In this document: in pieces, positions 21,291 through 34,800 of the stretch
Layout of the letters: every line of letters starts with the position of its first letter
Numbering within the stretch: the stretch's first letter is position 1
Origin: Shinisaurus crocodilurus
Taxonomy: Eukaryota; Chordata; Lepidosauria; Squamata; Shinisauridae
DNA length: 64,000 bases
Reading direction: 5' to 3'
Assembly: GCA_021292165.1 (NCBI GenBank)
Contig: CM037879.1
Location: 38,718,339-38,782,338, forward strand
Program-made: the position numbers and the translations under genes
The notes under the pieces: model-generated
Databases searched by the model: none
The model's input: the letters and a program-made list of their open reading frames with translations, nothing else
What the model was told of the DNA's origin: nothing

Positions 21291-22541
21291 TATAGGCTAT
21301 CCGACTTAATTGTAAGTTAGGGCAAGTTAGATCATCTTAACTTTTTTCTTAAAAGACTACACATTTAAGCTGCAGATTAATTTATTTAAAAGAAATTTTT
21401 CATCACGTGAACAAAAAAAATTAAACAAAGTACATCTTATCAAAAGTATAAAATACTGTCCTTTTTGGCAAACAGTTATAGATTCCCTTTGATTTTACAA
21501 ATACAATTATGTCAATATAAGAAAAGGCTGAAATATTCTATACATAGTGCTCTTCATTATGTACCAGATAGGATGCATGCCCCCCAACCCCCACCCTGCC
21601 GCCGTCAAGGGAAAGAAAAAACCCAACTTATTATATTATGAAATTAGCATTTTAGTGCAAACCTGAATAAATTACACCCTGAAGTTAAACCACATGCAAT
21701 TCAGGTGCAATTAAGCCATAACAGGCAAAGTTTTATTTAACAAAAAATATATAGAGAACACCACATTAAAATATTCATTATTTCCCCCCAAATAACAGAT
21801 TTTTTTTACACTACAGTACAACTCTGTAGTTATTTACAGCTTTTCTGTAACAATATAACAGCAGTTAAATATGTCTGAAAATAAGATTTCTCCATAAAAT
21901 ATATTTTTTTCTTTTTCTTTTATGTACAATTTTTCATCTCATTTACTACTGAAACCATACCACAATAAACATAAACCATTAACAAAAAAAGGGGGGAGGG
22001 GAAGAATCCCAGGTTTTCTGGCTAAATTTAAAACATGTTTTGGTATTTATCACTGCAGTATTTTAGGATACTGCAAGAGCAGTATTTTAGGAATACAGAA
22101 TTTACATACAAAAGTTACACAAGCATCAATATTCTTCCAGGGATTATTTTGAGATTATCTTTGGTTATTTTACGCCATGGCAATATCTCCATAATTATTT
22201 TACAGGATGTGAAATAAAAACATGTATTACGGGTTTGTTCATTTATGACTACAATACCCTGTGGTTTTGAAATCACTGTACTGGCTCTCTATAGTATCAG
22301 TAAATATTTGAACACTGTGGTATGTGGTGATTGATACACTATACCCTATCTGTCAAAATAGTATCCATTTGCTATAGGACTAATCACAGTAAGAATTTGG
22401 TGGTTTTACCCATAATACGTACCTATGTAATGTAAAGATACAACTAGATGATTTCCACTCCACGGTTATGAATCTGAACTAATGCACTCTGCAAATTTCA
22501 CATTAGATGTATCTCAAGACACAATAATCTATGTTCCCTTA

Positions 22542-22674
22542 AGGGCACCATCCTATGCATGTTCAGACAGAAAAAAGTCCTACAATTCCCAGCATGCCCC
22601 AGCCAACATGGAAGAATGCTGAGAGTCGTAGGACATTTTTCTGCCTAAACATGCATGCATAGGATGGTGCCCTA
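22542..22674. repeat. Long palindromic MITE with TAA flanks
   Basis: AGGGCACCATCCTATGCATG to ATGCATAGGATGGTGCCCT, with arms containing GTCCTACAATTCCCAGCATG and the inverse. TAA stands at both borders, fitting a PIF/Harbinger-like 3-bp duplication. Confidence 0.85.
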
Positions 22675-22697
22675 AATGTTTCAACAAGTCCTTAAAT

Positions 22698-22821
22698 CAG
22701 GGCTGGGGAACTTGTGGCTCTCGAAATGTTGTTGAACTACAACTCCCATCAGCCCCAGCCAACATGGCCAATAGTCAGGGATGAGGATTGCAGTCAAACA
22801 ACATCCAGTTCCCTAGCCCTG
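22698..22821. mobile_element. hAT-type palindromic MITE
   Basis: CAGGGCTGGGGAACTTGTGG to TTCCCTAGCCCTG, 124 bp, with arms ACTACAACTCCCATCAGCCC and an inverted partner. The flanks CCTTAAAT and CCTTAGTT match at 6 of 8 positions, as expected for an aged 8-bp hAT duplication. Confidence 0.75.
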
Positions 22822-23369
22822 CCTTAGTTGAACAGTAGCTTACTACACTGGCTGGCCAGTGGAGCAGATGATTGGTCTCAGTATGTACGGTACTCAAATG
22901 TAAATGCCAAGAATCATTTTGGAAGGATCTATTGCAAGATTTATACATGGATCTTCCTCCGTTTAATTTTTGGTTAGGAAGCTCATGAAAATGCCATGAT
23001 AGGCTTCCAAAGATTTATCATCACAAACACTTGGAATTTGATTGCCTAAGGTTGTCCAATCAGTTTCAAATTACAGCTCAGCCTGTCCTATTATATGGCT
23101 CCTCTAGCAGATTATTTTTTAGATGATACCTCAGCTTTTAAACTGGAATTTTGGAGGAGGGCGAGATCTTTATTCAGTGTGATCATTTTTAATGGTAAAA
23201 ACTAAAATGGCTCCCTCGCAGAGAATGACAAAGTCACACCATGGACTGTTAAATTATTTAACTGATTTAGATTTGCACTAAGGGGAAGCTTTTACATTGC
23301 TGAGTTTTCAACTCATGCCCTCTACTGTGTTAGATGGGCAATAACGTCACATCACATATAATTTAAGAT

Positions 23370-23700
23370 ACTGGGTTGGATCCAGAATCTGCCTCCCACA
23401 GACAGATGGTCTCCTTCAGTCTGTGGGAGGCCTCTGATCCAGCAGAGGAATCTCGCTGGCAGAACAGAGGCGGTTGCAATCTTAGTATATTTCCCCTCCC
23501 ACTGCAGTCTCCTATGCCCACCCTAAATCCGCTCCAGAGGGTTGGGAGACCTTCCAGAACAGTGCAGGAGGTGGTGCTGCGGGCCGGCAGGATCAGCAAA
23601 GATCACCTCCCCACCTTTTCCGCCAGTAGGAGTGTTAGGAGAGGAATTCCGCTCAGATAATTATCCCGGTGGCAGAAAAGCTAGATCCAGCCCATTGTGC
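23370..23700. repeat. MITE-like element with GGTTGGATCCAG/CTAGATCCAGCCC ends
   Basis: Left end TGGGTTGGATCCAGAATCTG, right end AAAGCTAGATCCAGCCCATT. GC-rich interior with CTCCCACAGACAGATGG and an inverted TCAGTCTGTGGGAGG. No coding. Confidence 0.6.
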
Positions 23701-24279
23701 TTGAGATGAGGAAGCAGTTGAAGATAGCCCACATTGTTTGTCTTGTTCTTTTACCAGAAACATATGGAATAGATTAACCTGCCCACTACAGAAGGAGTGT
23801 GTCAATTCAGCAATTACAATTTTTTAAATTGCAAGTAACTAGAAAGAGGTAACTCGAACCTTGGCTAAGTTGCCTTGTTGAGAAAAGTCTGGAGGATCAT
23901 ATACTTGATTGTAAGCTGGATATGGCATTTTATTTTATGAAGCTTTATACTTCCTTATTTGTTTTTTTACATTATGCCACTTTTTACTGCAAGAGCTATT
24001 ATTACGTCCAACGGCTGAAACAAATAGAATTTATACGATCAGATATGGGCCTGCACAACAACAAAACTAAACTCCTTGGTGAAGCAAACAGATGCCTAAT
24101 GAACAAGGTGGTGATATTTGTTTTACTGGCAGCAAGAATTTGAGGTAAAACTTTAAAGAAGCATAGTAAAGTGTGATTTTATTTTTGTTTTTTTGCAGTG
24201 CCAATGTTTTAAAGCATTTGGCAATACCCTCTTAGGATCTGACTATAGGTTACACTGAAAAGGTGTCAGACTCTTATGG

Positions 24280-24595
24280 GCCCAATTCAGATGTAACCAT
24301 GATTAGCTGCTAAGTGAACAAGCCTCAAAAAGCCTTAGGCCTGCATCACACACACACACACACGCACACGCACACCCACACCCCTCTTCTTTCACATGCC
24401 AGAAGAGGAGACTGGAAATTTTCATTTATGATTTTACACAAACTATAATTTCCTGTTACATTCTAACACAGGGAACTGTGGTTTGTTTAAAGTAATTTGT
24501 AAGAAAAACAAAAATTAAACTGGTTTCTGAACCTGGTTTGTTCACTGAATTTAAAGAAGCCATAGTTTCCCAAGCTCAGATGTAATGGGCAAGTA
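24280..24595. repeat. MITE-like element with an internal (CA)n
   Basis: Left GGGCCCAATTCAGATGTAAC, right AGCTCAGATGTAATGGGC. Inverted internal parts include AACCTGGTTTGTTCACTG and GCTAAGTGAACAAGCC. A (CA)n repeat lies at about 24347-24380. Confidence 0.55.
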
Positions 24596-24599
24596 TAGC

Positions 24600-26700
24600 T
24601 TGTTTAAAATCAGAAACAAACACTTTTGATCTCCAGGCAGGTGCAAATACAAGGAGAATGGGCGGGAGGGAGAAGCATGTGAGCCTGAGGTTCCTTACAA
24701 CCCGTCCATGTAGTGGGAAACTGGTTTCTCATTACATGTGAACTGTACTGTTTGAACATGTTGTGATATCCTAGTATTCCAATTCTGACACCGTTTTCCA
24801 CTTACTTGGGCCCAACATCTGCCAAAGAAGATTGTGCCTCAAGGGCCCTTTTAAGATCACACTCCCATTTCAACCGAGAAGCAAGGTATGGCATGTTTCT
24901 ACCCTTTTTGCCCCAACAGGAGCATATCTTGCTACAGAGGAACCCTCAGAATTTAAAACTTATGGACAATTCTTTCCGGGAACCAGCACAAAACATTGCA
25001 AACAAAATGCTCTATGCTTATGAAGCTACCTAGTATTATAGCTGGCTGAATGAAACAACAGAGCAAAGACAAATTATATAGAAGGTAATTGCCTTGCTTT
25101 CTTAAAAGAAGAAAGCCTCTCAGAGGATGGCACAGCTCTTTTAAAAATTATTCTTCACTGCACAACAGTGAAGCCTGGTGGAGAGAGTTGTTGAGGAATG
25201 AGAGATTCTGATAAATATTACAGCCATGCTACCACCAGCATCTTTCACAGAATGATGCAGATTTCAGTTGCCAACTAATATTTCGCATGACAGCAGGGAT
25301 GCTTTTAGATACCCCACATTATCTATGTCAGCTAACCCCTGGCACCAGCTATGCAAAGCATTTTCACATGCTCCCTCAGTCTGGTAATGCTGGTAGCACT
25401 CAGCTGGACACATTCCCTGGAAGAAAAAAGTTTCTTGAGGCATCTCAGCAGTGTATGCGCAGGTCACACAGATTACCATCTCCACCAGCTAAGTGGGGTG
25501 ACTGGGACCAGTGAGGGGAAACGGAACACCTCTAACTGAGATGGTCAAATGCACTGAAAAAGCACATCCAACTTCTCAGGTAAGACCTGGATGAAGCCTC
25601 TTGCTCCTTGATAAACACAGAGTAGATCCTTGAGAGCAACCCTGGGGAAAGGTGAGGAGTGGGTTGGCAAGGACTTCTGAGTAGCTGCTCAGTATTTACC
25701 AAAGTGCTTTCAGATATCATTAAATCAGTCCAGAGCCACTTTACTTCAGGGCCAGTTCTAAGGTTTGAAACTGTCTGAGAAGTCTTGGCTGTAACTGTGG
25801 ATGTGCTGGGCCACATACTACTTTTTCCTTACTTGCTACAACATTTTTAGAAATGCTTAGGGAATTCTCAACAGGGGTGACAATTTCAGTTTTCTAAACA
25901 GGCCGAGTTAATCTTTGTCTAATTTTGTGGCATCTGAAAGTCACCTCTCACCAGTGTCAGCCATGATTGACAGAGCTTTTGAACCTGAGTAGGAACGTCA
26001 GAATTTGGCCATGCACAGTTTGTGAGAAACATCTGTTTCTCTCAAGTCTATTAACTAATCTGGGATTATTATTTGGCTCTTAGGGAAGTATTCATGACTG
26101 TCCAAACACAGGATAAAGGAACTTTATATACTCACACAATTTTCACACCAATTTTGCACATTTATAAGCAATGACTATGATGCAGAGAACTAAGCCTGGA
26201 GTGATCCTACTTCCAGCTTGGGAAAAGAAAGAGCTGCAGGCTGCCTAGCTGAGTCATTCCAAAGTTGAACATGCTGACTGAGGAGAACATGGTCAAAGCA
26301 CCCAGGTGGGAAAGGGAGAAATTTTTGATCCTCATTTAAATTTTTAGCCTAAGGTAAGCACAGAACATTACCCATTAATGTGTTTTAAACCCTAGTTTGT
26401 GTGCAGTTAAACGAACATAGCAAAATCAGGGAAGTGGAGGTCCAGGACCATAATTATTTTATTCGGATGAGATTTAGACTTAACTTGCAGCCTTGCAGAT
26501 GGTTAAAATAGAAACATATGAAAATCAATTGGGAATGTTTTTGAATCTCAGTACTGTTACCGGGTATGGAATTTGATAAAACATTCATGGACCTATATTG
26601 TATTTAGAACACACTCATACCTGACCTATGCTCTCTAAAATTGCCTAGGTGTGCTGGGGCTTATAGCTTCCAAGACCAAGCCTATGGGCCCATTAAAGAG
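24600..26700. other. TRERF1 downstream or 3' UTR sequence, unassigned
   Basis: No exon, RNA gene or family repeat recognised. Several open frames of 60-90 codons have no coding signature. Confidence 0.4.
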
Positions 26701-28480
26701 TATCTGCAAGCATTAAAAACTCAATGTTAAATATATTTATACTAACATAATCAACCAAGTAATTAAAAAAACTTTTATAAATGGCAGCTTTTAAAACTCT
26801 TTGGCAATGATTTAAAAAAACAAAACACTCCATGGGGCTTCAACAGTCTCACACATGCTGGAGTTGCCCTATTTTGTATTTGTGTTCTCCAATTGACAAA
26901 AGTATCACCGAACTTTGTGTGCACATTGAAGCGCACACACACGTGTGTACACCAGCCACTGGAACACAGTAACCACATAAAATAACATTTATAATTAGAG
27001 ACAAAGTGCAAATACAAAAACGTGGCATAAGATTATCTCTTTAGGGCTTGGGAGAATCACCTTAAAAAAAAAAACAAGCCCTGTGGGTGGACACCTCCCC
27101 CCTCTTCTTTCTTTCTGTAAAGAAAGGTCTTGATGTGTACTACCTCAGGAGGATGCTTTTGCACAGCTAAAATAAGTATATCCTACTGCACTCTCAAGAA
27201 CAACTTTTAAACAATATGATTTCCTTTGACAAATCAGAGGTATTTTAGTGCACTGTAATTGCTACTGTACATCCAAATTCAATACTCTTCAGTCAGAGGG
27301 GGATGAGATTTCAGCAGCTCTGTTACAGTGAAGTCCAAAGAATCATCTTTCTTTAGTCCTCAGAATCAAAATACTGATTTCACTGACCCTGTCCCTTCTG
27401 AGTCTGGAAGCTGTGGAGTGCACAATATGAATACAGAACTCTTTGCAAATAAACAAACTGCCTTATAAAGATTAAGATTCAGTGAAAATGAACAATTACT
27501 CTTAAGAGGCCTAATCTAGCCGTTCTCTCTTGTTTCATGGCTGTTCAGGTTTCTTTCAGATCCAAGTAAAGCAGAGCAGAATGCACCAAGTCATTCCACA
27601 TGCACAACTAGTGCACAATCTACATATGTGCAACCACAGACTATTTCTTGTTAAGAGAAACTGTGAAGATGCCATGAAAACCTTTATCTAGTGCAGAACC
27701 ATCGGTGCCATGGGAAAGAATTTGCACCTCAGCTGCTGGATTGGCCCAGGACAGTGTCTCCCACAGAAAGTCCATAATAGCCTGGGCCAATCCAGCTATA
27801 TGTTTTTATCCAGGGCAAAACTTCCAGATGCCACCAATCTCTTCCATGTCCAACTTGTGTTTATTGCAGTGGCAGTCCAAGTCTCAATTACCTTGCCACT
27901 TAAAAAGTATTCTTAGTTGTTCAAAACTAAACCATTTTAGTTTTGTTAATTGTTAATTATTGTTATATGTTTTGTGTTGTTTGTTTTTTTGTTTTTTATA
28001 GAAATAAAAAAGGGAAAAAGAAAGTATTCTTAGTTGTTGCAGATGTTTTGGGGCCAGAACTAAAAGGCACAAAATGGAACACATTGTAAAAGAAATTCTA
28101 CTTATAGGGGTGGGGGAGAAAACCCTTAGGAGTTGAAGAATTTGGGGCTTCTCATGAAAATGTCTGAAAGAAGATGAAAAGAAAACATGAACTTCTCAGA
28201 ACTTCTTGGCCTCCAAGGCATTAGACAAAATACCTTTAAAAAGGAGGAAAAATGAATTGTTTTCCACACTTTGAAACCAAGCTGACTTGCTACCAAAAAA
28301 AATAAAATAAAAAAATAAAGTAACAACAACAGAACTCAGATTTGTTTTTTCCAGTCCTGGATACAAAGTAGTCCAACTATTCAAACAGTGTAAAATAAAA
28401 GGGAAGACATTTAGCCTTCCCAGTGGCAGAAACAAATTTCAACTGGCATCTGTTTTTTTTACAGAATTGACTTATTTTTT

Positions 28481-28802
28481 CTACAGCTCAACATCATCCT
28501 GAAGTAATTCCGTGTCTTCGTCATCCAGTAAGAGGCCAGGGTCAATTACTTCAGTACTGTCAATGACATCTCCCAATTCCTGAACAACATCACTGCTGAG
28601 ATCATCTGCTGGTTCAACCTGCTTTATCAAGTCCAAGTGATCCAATGGAATCAAGCCATGCCCAGCCGGCCCTGTAGTCCTGGCAATTGTGGCTGCCATT
28701 TCAGCTGCAACCGCAGCCTTTTGAGCTTTCTGCCGTTGTTGCTCTTCCTGTTGTCGGTGTGTTTTCATGTGAGCATTGCGACTTTTGATTTTGAAAAACA
28801 TC
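28481..28802 (-). CDS. TRERF1: TRERF1 coding exon 14 with stop
   Basis: A 322-nt coding part after the acceptor ATTAG. It completes finger 3 ([14 protein letters not shown]), continues with the conserved [15 protein letters not shown] helix and [12 protein letters not shown], and ends in an acidic tail [17 protein letters not shown] before TAG. Confidence 0.97.
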
Positions 28803-31800
28803 CTAATATGGAAAGGAGTGGGGGGCGGGGGAAGACAAGACAACAGATTTCAGGAGCAATACTTTTGAGTACATGGGAAAGTGTGTATGGGTGCTACCTA
28901 CAGTGAGTGAACATCCAATATTTGGTGAATATCAGCTGAATATACAGCTGAATGGTGTACTGTATGTATCTATTTTCAGACACAAGAAGGGATCTGTAAA
29001 AATTGTACCGGTGTTAAGCCCTCACCCTGAATGATCCTTTCAGTGGGAAGAGGAGGCTACCCCTTTATTGCTGAATGGATGTTGGAGGGAACTGGGCTCA
29101 AAGGATGTGTGTCCTCTGGTGTGTGTCCTTGAAACTCAAACCCCTCCAATCAGGACACCTTTCAGCTAGACCCTCTTTGCTGCTGAAAATACATTTGCGG
29201 GAAAAGGTGTCTGGCTAAGATAATACAAAGCAGAGAGTATGCATCCTCAGAGTCCATTTGCATATTCCTCAGGTTCCTTTTGATGGTGAAGGTTGAGCCT
29301 CCCATTCTCTGCTAAAAGGGTTGTTGTGGTAGAAACTGAGAGGAGTTATTTTATTTTAGCCATTTGTATGCCACTCTTTAGCCATGCTTTCAGGGTGGTG
29401 TACATACGGATAACAGAGAATAATGGCTTTCAATACCATTGACCATGGTATTCTTCCGGACAGCTTATCTGGGTTGGGAGTTGGAGGCACTTCGTTGCAG
29501 TGGTTCCACTCCTACTTGGATGGCCGATTCCAGAAGGTGGTGCTGGGGGGCTCTGTGCCTTGACAGCTATGCTATGGGATTCCTCAGGGGTCTATTCTAT
29601 GTCCTACACTGTTCAATGTCTACATGACAGCACTGGGGAAGGTTATCTGGAGGTGTGGGCTGTGGTGTCATCAAAATATGGACAACACCCAGCTCTTGCT
29701 CCTTTTCATCAAACCTAGGAGAGGCAGTGCCTGTTCTGAAAGTGCCTGGGCACAGTAATGGATTGGATGAGGGCAAATAAACTGGGACTCAATCCAGACA
29801 AGACAGAGGTACTGTTAGTGAGTGATTCATCTGCCCAGCTAAGTGATGTTCAACCTGTTCTGGAGGGGGATGCATTAACCAGTTAGAACTTTAAACGCAT
29901 GTGAGAATAAAAATACCTTTGCTTGGCACCAAAAGAATAGGTGCCAGGCAAGCTTCCCTGGGGAGTACATTCTGAAAATGGGACCCTGATACCCCACCAC
30001 TTGGAGCCCCTCTCTTTGGTCACCACCTGACGGAGTCCTCCTGACAATCGAAGTGAAGTGACAATCATAATTTGCTGGTACTTCCATGAATCCTCAGTGA
30101 GTTTTTTCTGGGATTATAAGCATTCAACATGTGAGTGTCGACATTCAGCTAATTTTGGAAGCTCACTGTAATATATATTACGTATACCAACATTTCTACC
30201 CCACCTTTCTGTATTGACTATAATCAAGGTGACTTAAGGCACAATCCTATGCAAGTTTAGACAGAAGAAAGGCTTCAACTCCCAGGATAGCTGACTGGGG
30301 CATGCTGGGAGTTGCAGGCCTTTCTTCTGTCTAAACTTGCATGGGATTGCACCCTTAGAGCATTACAATGACAACTAATATTAAGGCACCATACCTTAAA
30401 ACAGTGTGAAATAATATAAATCCAATGGCAGCAAAACAGCAGCAGGCAAAACTCACATTTAAAAAGGCAACAAGTCCTGAAATAAAACCCATCTTCACTA
30501 CCATTTGAAAAATGGATAGTGAAGGGGCCACACTAACCTCTCTTGGAAGGCTACTCCACATTCTGGCACCACAGACCCAAAGGCTTTCTCTTGCTGCACC
30601 TCTGCTGGTAGGCAGACATGAAGAAAGGCAGAAGGGGAACATAGTTCCTCACATAAGAGGAGACAAATCTTGAGGTATTCTGGTGGCAGGCCGTTTATAG
30701 CAGGAAGTGGGCACAGACTTTAGGCTTGCAGGATCATCTCCCTGCTGATCTACTGCAAATCACCTAGAGATCTACCAGTAGATCCCAATATACCTTGCGC
30801 CCACTCCTGGTTTAGAAAAGCAGTGGGCAGAAGGTAGATTGGAATCTATTGGCAGGTCTCTGGGTGATCTACAGTAGATCAGTAAGGGGTTCTGACTCAC
30901 AACTATCTAAGAGCTTCAGCAAATAAACAGCTCCTCCAATCATGCACTAAATTAATTTGCTGGAAAAGAGTATTTGGAGAAAAACCAGAAGTGGATTTTT
31001 GTGTGAAATAATGCAATTCTGTAACTGATCTCAAATTCCTAAGCTGAGCATGTGCTTGGAGGTACCCTGTGCAATAATTCTTAGCCTATGTCCACCTGCT
31101 GGAGCCACTATTTTGCACCTAGCTCAGGTTGGCAGACCTCAGAGTTTGTTTTTTTTAAAAGATCCTGAAATCCTAAAGTCTGCCCATCCTTGGTTTAGAG
31201 CTTTTAAGGTACTAAACATTGGCTTGTATTTTATAACTTGACAGATAGACTGCTGAGGAGAGCCTCTGTAGCATATCACCAGATTTATTTATTTTTTTAA
31301 TAATAATTTATTTATTACGGTCACAGACCAGCAAAAACATATCACCAGATGTTTCAGTAGGGGATTAACATTTTAGAGGAGTAAAAGATTTTAGAGGAGT
31401 AAAACAAATATGATATTACACGATATTCAATAGTAAAATGGCATCAGCTAAATATGCAGGTTTTCAGGTGATCTGCTCCTTGAAAGGCAAGATGCAGTAT
31501 GATCCTAGATGTATTTACTTGGACGTAATTCCCACTGCGTCCAATGGAGCTTACTCCAAAGCAAGTGTACACAGGATTGCAGCCTCAGTGTCACATGGCA
31601 AAATGAGGATTAAATTTGGCTTGTAACAGCTGAATGCCATCTTAAACAGACACCCCATTACAATTTGCCACCATTATACAGTGGAGCTAAGATTATAATG
31701 AGCCCTACTTACAATGGCACCTTTCTTATCTCAGTGGGGATTCATTTTCCCCTGAGGTTTTTAATAAGAAACAACAAACTTCAGTGTGCATCATTGATGC

Positions 31801-34800
31801 ATATTTTACTCACTTGCCACATTCTTTACAAGGGAAGACCGTAGGCGGATCAGTCTCACCACTTGTGGTACTATGAGCAGGGGAGCTTTTGAGAGAGCAG
31901 TAGTCATTCTGGGAACTGGGTTTCTGCTTTGTGCCAGAACCTCCGCAGCGGGTTTTCACGCCAGGGTTTGTACCAGCATGAATGCGAGCATGGCCATTCA
32001 GGGCTTGTCTGGAGCTGAATATCTAGGAGGAAAAACACACATGCACACAAATAAAAAACCACAGAATAGCTCTCTGAAGCAAAGCACAAAAAAAGGAATT
32101 ACTCTCAAGCACATCTAACAGTAACTTGCTCTGATTTCATTTTGTGTGGTTTAAGAAGAGTCCTGCTGGATTGGATTAAACCTCTATCTAGCCCAGCTTT
32201 TTGTTTCTGACAGGGACAGCCAGATGCAGGAAGACAACAGCCCTGCCCTACTGTTTGTTGCCAGCATCTGGTGTTCAGATCCACACTGCCTCTGAACATG
32301 GAGGTTTCATTTAGCTATAATGGATAACAGCTGTGCTTGGATCAACGTGCCAGTGAAGATCATCCATGTTGATCAAGCAAGATGGCAGGTGGGTAGCTGG
32401 GTGGTAATTGGTTTCAACGGATCCCCCTCCCCCCCAGCATTGTAAGGCTGAAAGAACATGGTCATGATAATCCAGGTACAGCAATATCCATTCCAAAGAG
32501 CACACAATGCTGTATCATACCTTACCTTTTCTGCATGGAGATTAATCCCAGTATATGCTCTGAAAGTACATGATGCAGTTACCTTGCTGAAATTATGTAG
32601 GCCTGGGTCTAGCTCAGCCTTCCCCAACCTGATGCCCTCCAGGTGTGTTGGGCTACAATTCGCAGCTTCTCCTAGCCAGCCATGCTGGTTGGGGGATGGC
32701 CAACACATCTGGAGGGCACTGGGTTGGGGGAAGTCTTGTCTCACAAGTGTCTGGATGGGAGAACTCCTGGGGAGCTCTGTACACTATCTCATGATAGGAT
32801 ATAAATAGGGGGGAAACAATCCCTATTAGGAAACAGTACACATGTTATGGGTATAAAGGGCAGTGTGAGAATATTTGCCATTGTTAATACATAAACACAG
32901 CAAGGCCTGCCAATACATGCAGTATATACTTATTAACAGGATTCAGGGCATATTTACATTACACCCTTAAACTGGTTTGGCAGTTATTCCCTCTTCCCAG
33001 GAAACGGCTTTTGAGTTTATTTGATTAAGAAAAGCAGGATATAAATGTCTACATAAATAAAATAAATGAATACATTCTCTTCCCTGGGAACTGTAATTCT
33101 GAAAGTAGGTTTTTTACGGCTTATTCATTGCTGCTGTTTTAATCTGTGTTACTGAATTGCTTATCTATTGATCATTTATGGTTTTTATTCTTATTTTTTC
33201 AGTTTGTAAGCAGCTTTTGTTCACTGTCTGTGAAAAAGCAAGGTATAAATTTTTAAAAATTCTAACCTTGGCAGTCTTCAGCGTGAGATGCCTCAAGGGA
33301 AATTTCACCAACCCCACCCCATTTTCAGCTTCTGAGATTTCACTAGGCACTGTAACCTTTGAAATCTTCAGGGACAGAAATCTGTTTTTTGAAAAATGAA
33401 GGCTGAGACTTTTCAGGAATGCACAAATCTTGCACCCAACACCAATTTCTGCATTTGAATAGTGCAGTCACAGACCAATATCAATGTTGTCACAGTGTTA
33501 GCAGTAATGATGTTGCACCAGCATAAGCCAACACTAGTGCAACACTAGTGCAACACTAGTGCTAGCAGGGCTGTCCCAAGACACTTTGCTGCCTGAAGTA
33601 AAAGGCAAGATGGTGCCCCTTCCCATTTCATGTACAAAAGCTGACCGGACTGGCAGTTAAAATTTTCACCAACACGCAATGGGTCAGGACCCTCCACGGC
33701 AACTGCAGGCAGCAGGCTAGCTTAGGGGGTACAGAACAGGCCACGTAGCACACAGCTCTCTCCCTGAATACCTTGCTGCCACCTCTCGGCATCTGCTGCC
33801 TGAGGCGACCACCTCACTCTGCCCAATGGTAGGGCCAGCCATGCTTGCTAGGCAAATGGGAAAAACAGTAATTTGCCACTGAATTTTGGAGGCAAATTAC
33901 CACTTTTTCCCTTTGCCTAGCAAGCGCTAATGACATTGCACTAGTGTTGGTTTACACTAGCACGTCATTAGTGCTAGTGCTGTGACATCATTGGATACTG
34001 CCCACAGAATCCACACAGCCCAGCGATGTCTAAACCCACACACATCTGCAATTTTAGAAAATATTATCAAGTACACCTACAGCCCCGCAGTCTGGTATTT
34101 CACACGTAAAAGAGGTCACAGAAATCGTGAGGCTCTGTAGGGAAGGCAAGTTTATGGGTGCAGCAACAGCAATTGGTGGTGCGTCAGGAGAATTCTGAAT
34201 TTCAATTTCCTCTCCTTTGACAGATTTTCTGTCTTCCTCTGTCTGCTCCTCTTCCTCCAATTCATCTTCTCCACTAGTCTGAAATTCAAAGGGATTTTAG
34301 AGGAAAGTGGAACAACTGGTTAAAGACATTCTGGGTTTCTTCACAAATGAACTAATCAAGAGACTGCGCAGAGCAAAGCCACCTGTGCACACTTTGCCTC
34401 AGGAGTGAGGAAGGTAAATCTGGGACTCTCGGCCACAAGACGAACACAAACCTTCTCTAGCTCTGATCTATTTATCTGCCTTGGGGATGAGAGGCAGGTT
34501 CCCAAATGTCAAACTTAAAAATTCTACTGCCTTTGGAGAAAGTTCCTAGCCTCGTTCCTAGCCTCCTACTCCCTGCTTCCTTTTATTCGAGAGGGAATGA
34601 ATTCCCACCTCTGCTCCTTGCAGAACCTGTTTTTCAGAACTTGCCCCAGGAAAGCAAGAGCCACATTTCTACTGAATGCTCTCACTACTCTAAAAATGTT
34701 ACATATGTCTTTACTCTTACTCTGGCATCTATGTATAGAAACTGGTGGCGATTTCCTTGCATCAGAAAAACCATAGGAAGCTGCCTTATACGAGGTCAGA

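Larger units (their letters stand above)
21370..28480 (-). other. Probable TRERF1 3' UTR and downstream flank (end not resolved)
   Basis: No coding exon is recognisable here. The 1.7 kb next to the stop looks mostly unique, as a 3' UTR would. Minus-strand AATAAA candidates include 27860-27865, around 26457 and 21391-21396; the last is followed by an AT-rich stretch (21390-22530) without recognised repeats, and long 3' UTRs are usual for TRERF1. MITEs lie inside the interval (22542-22674, 22698-22821, 23370-23700, 24280-24595). Which signal is used cannot be decided from sequence. Confidence 0.35.
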
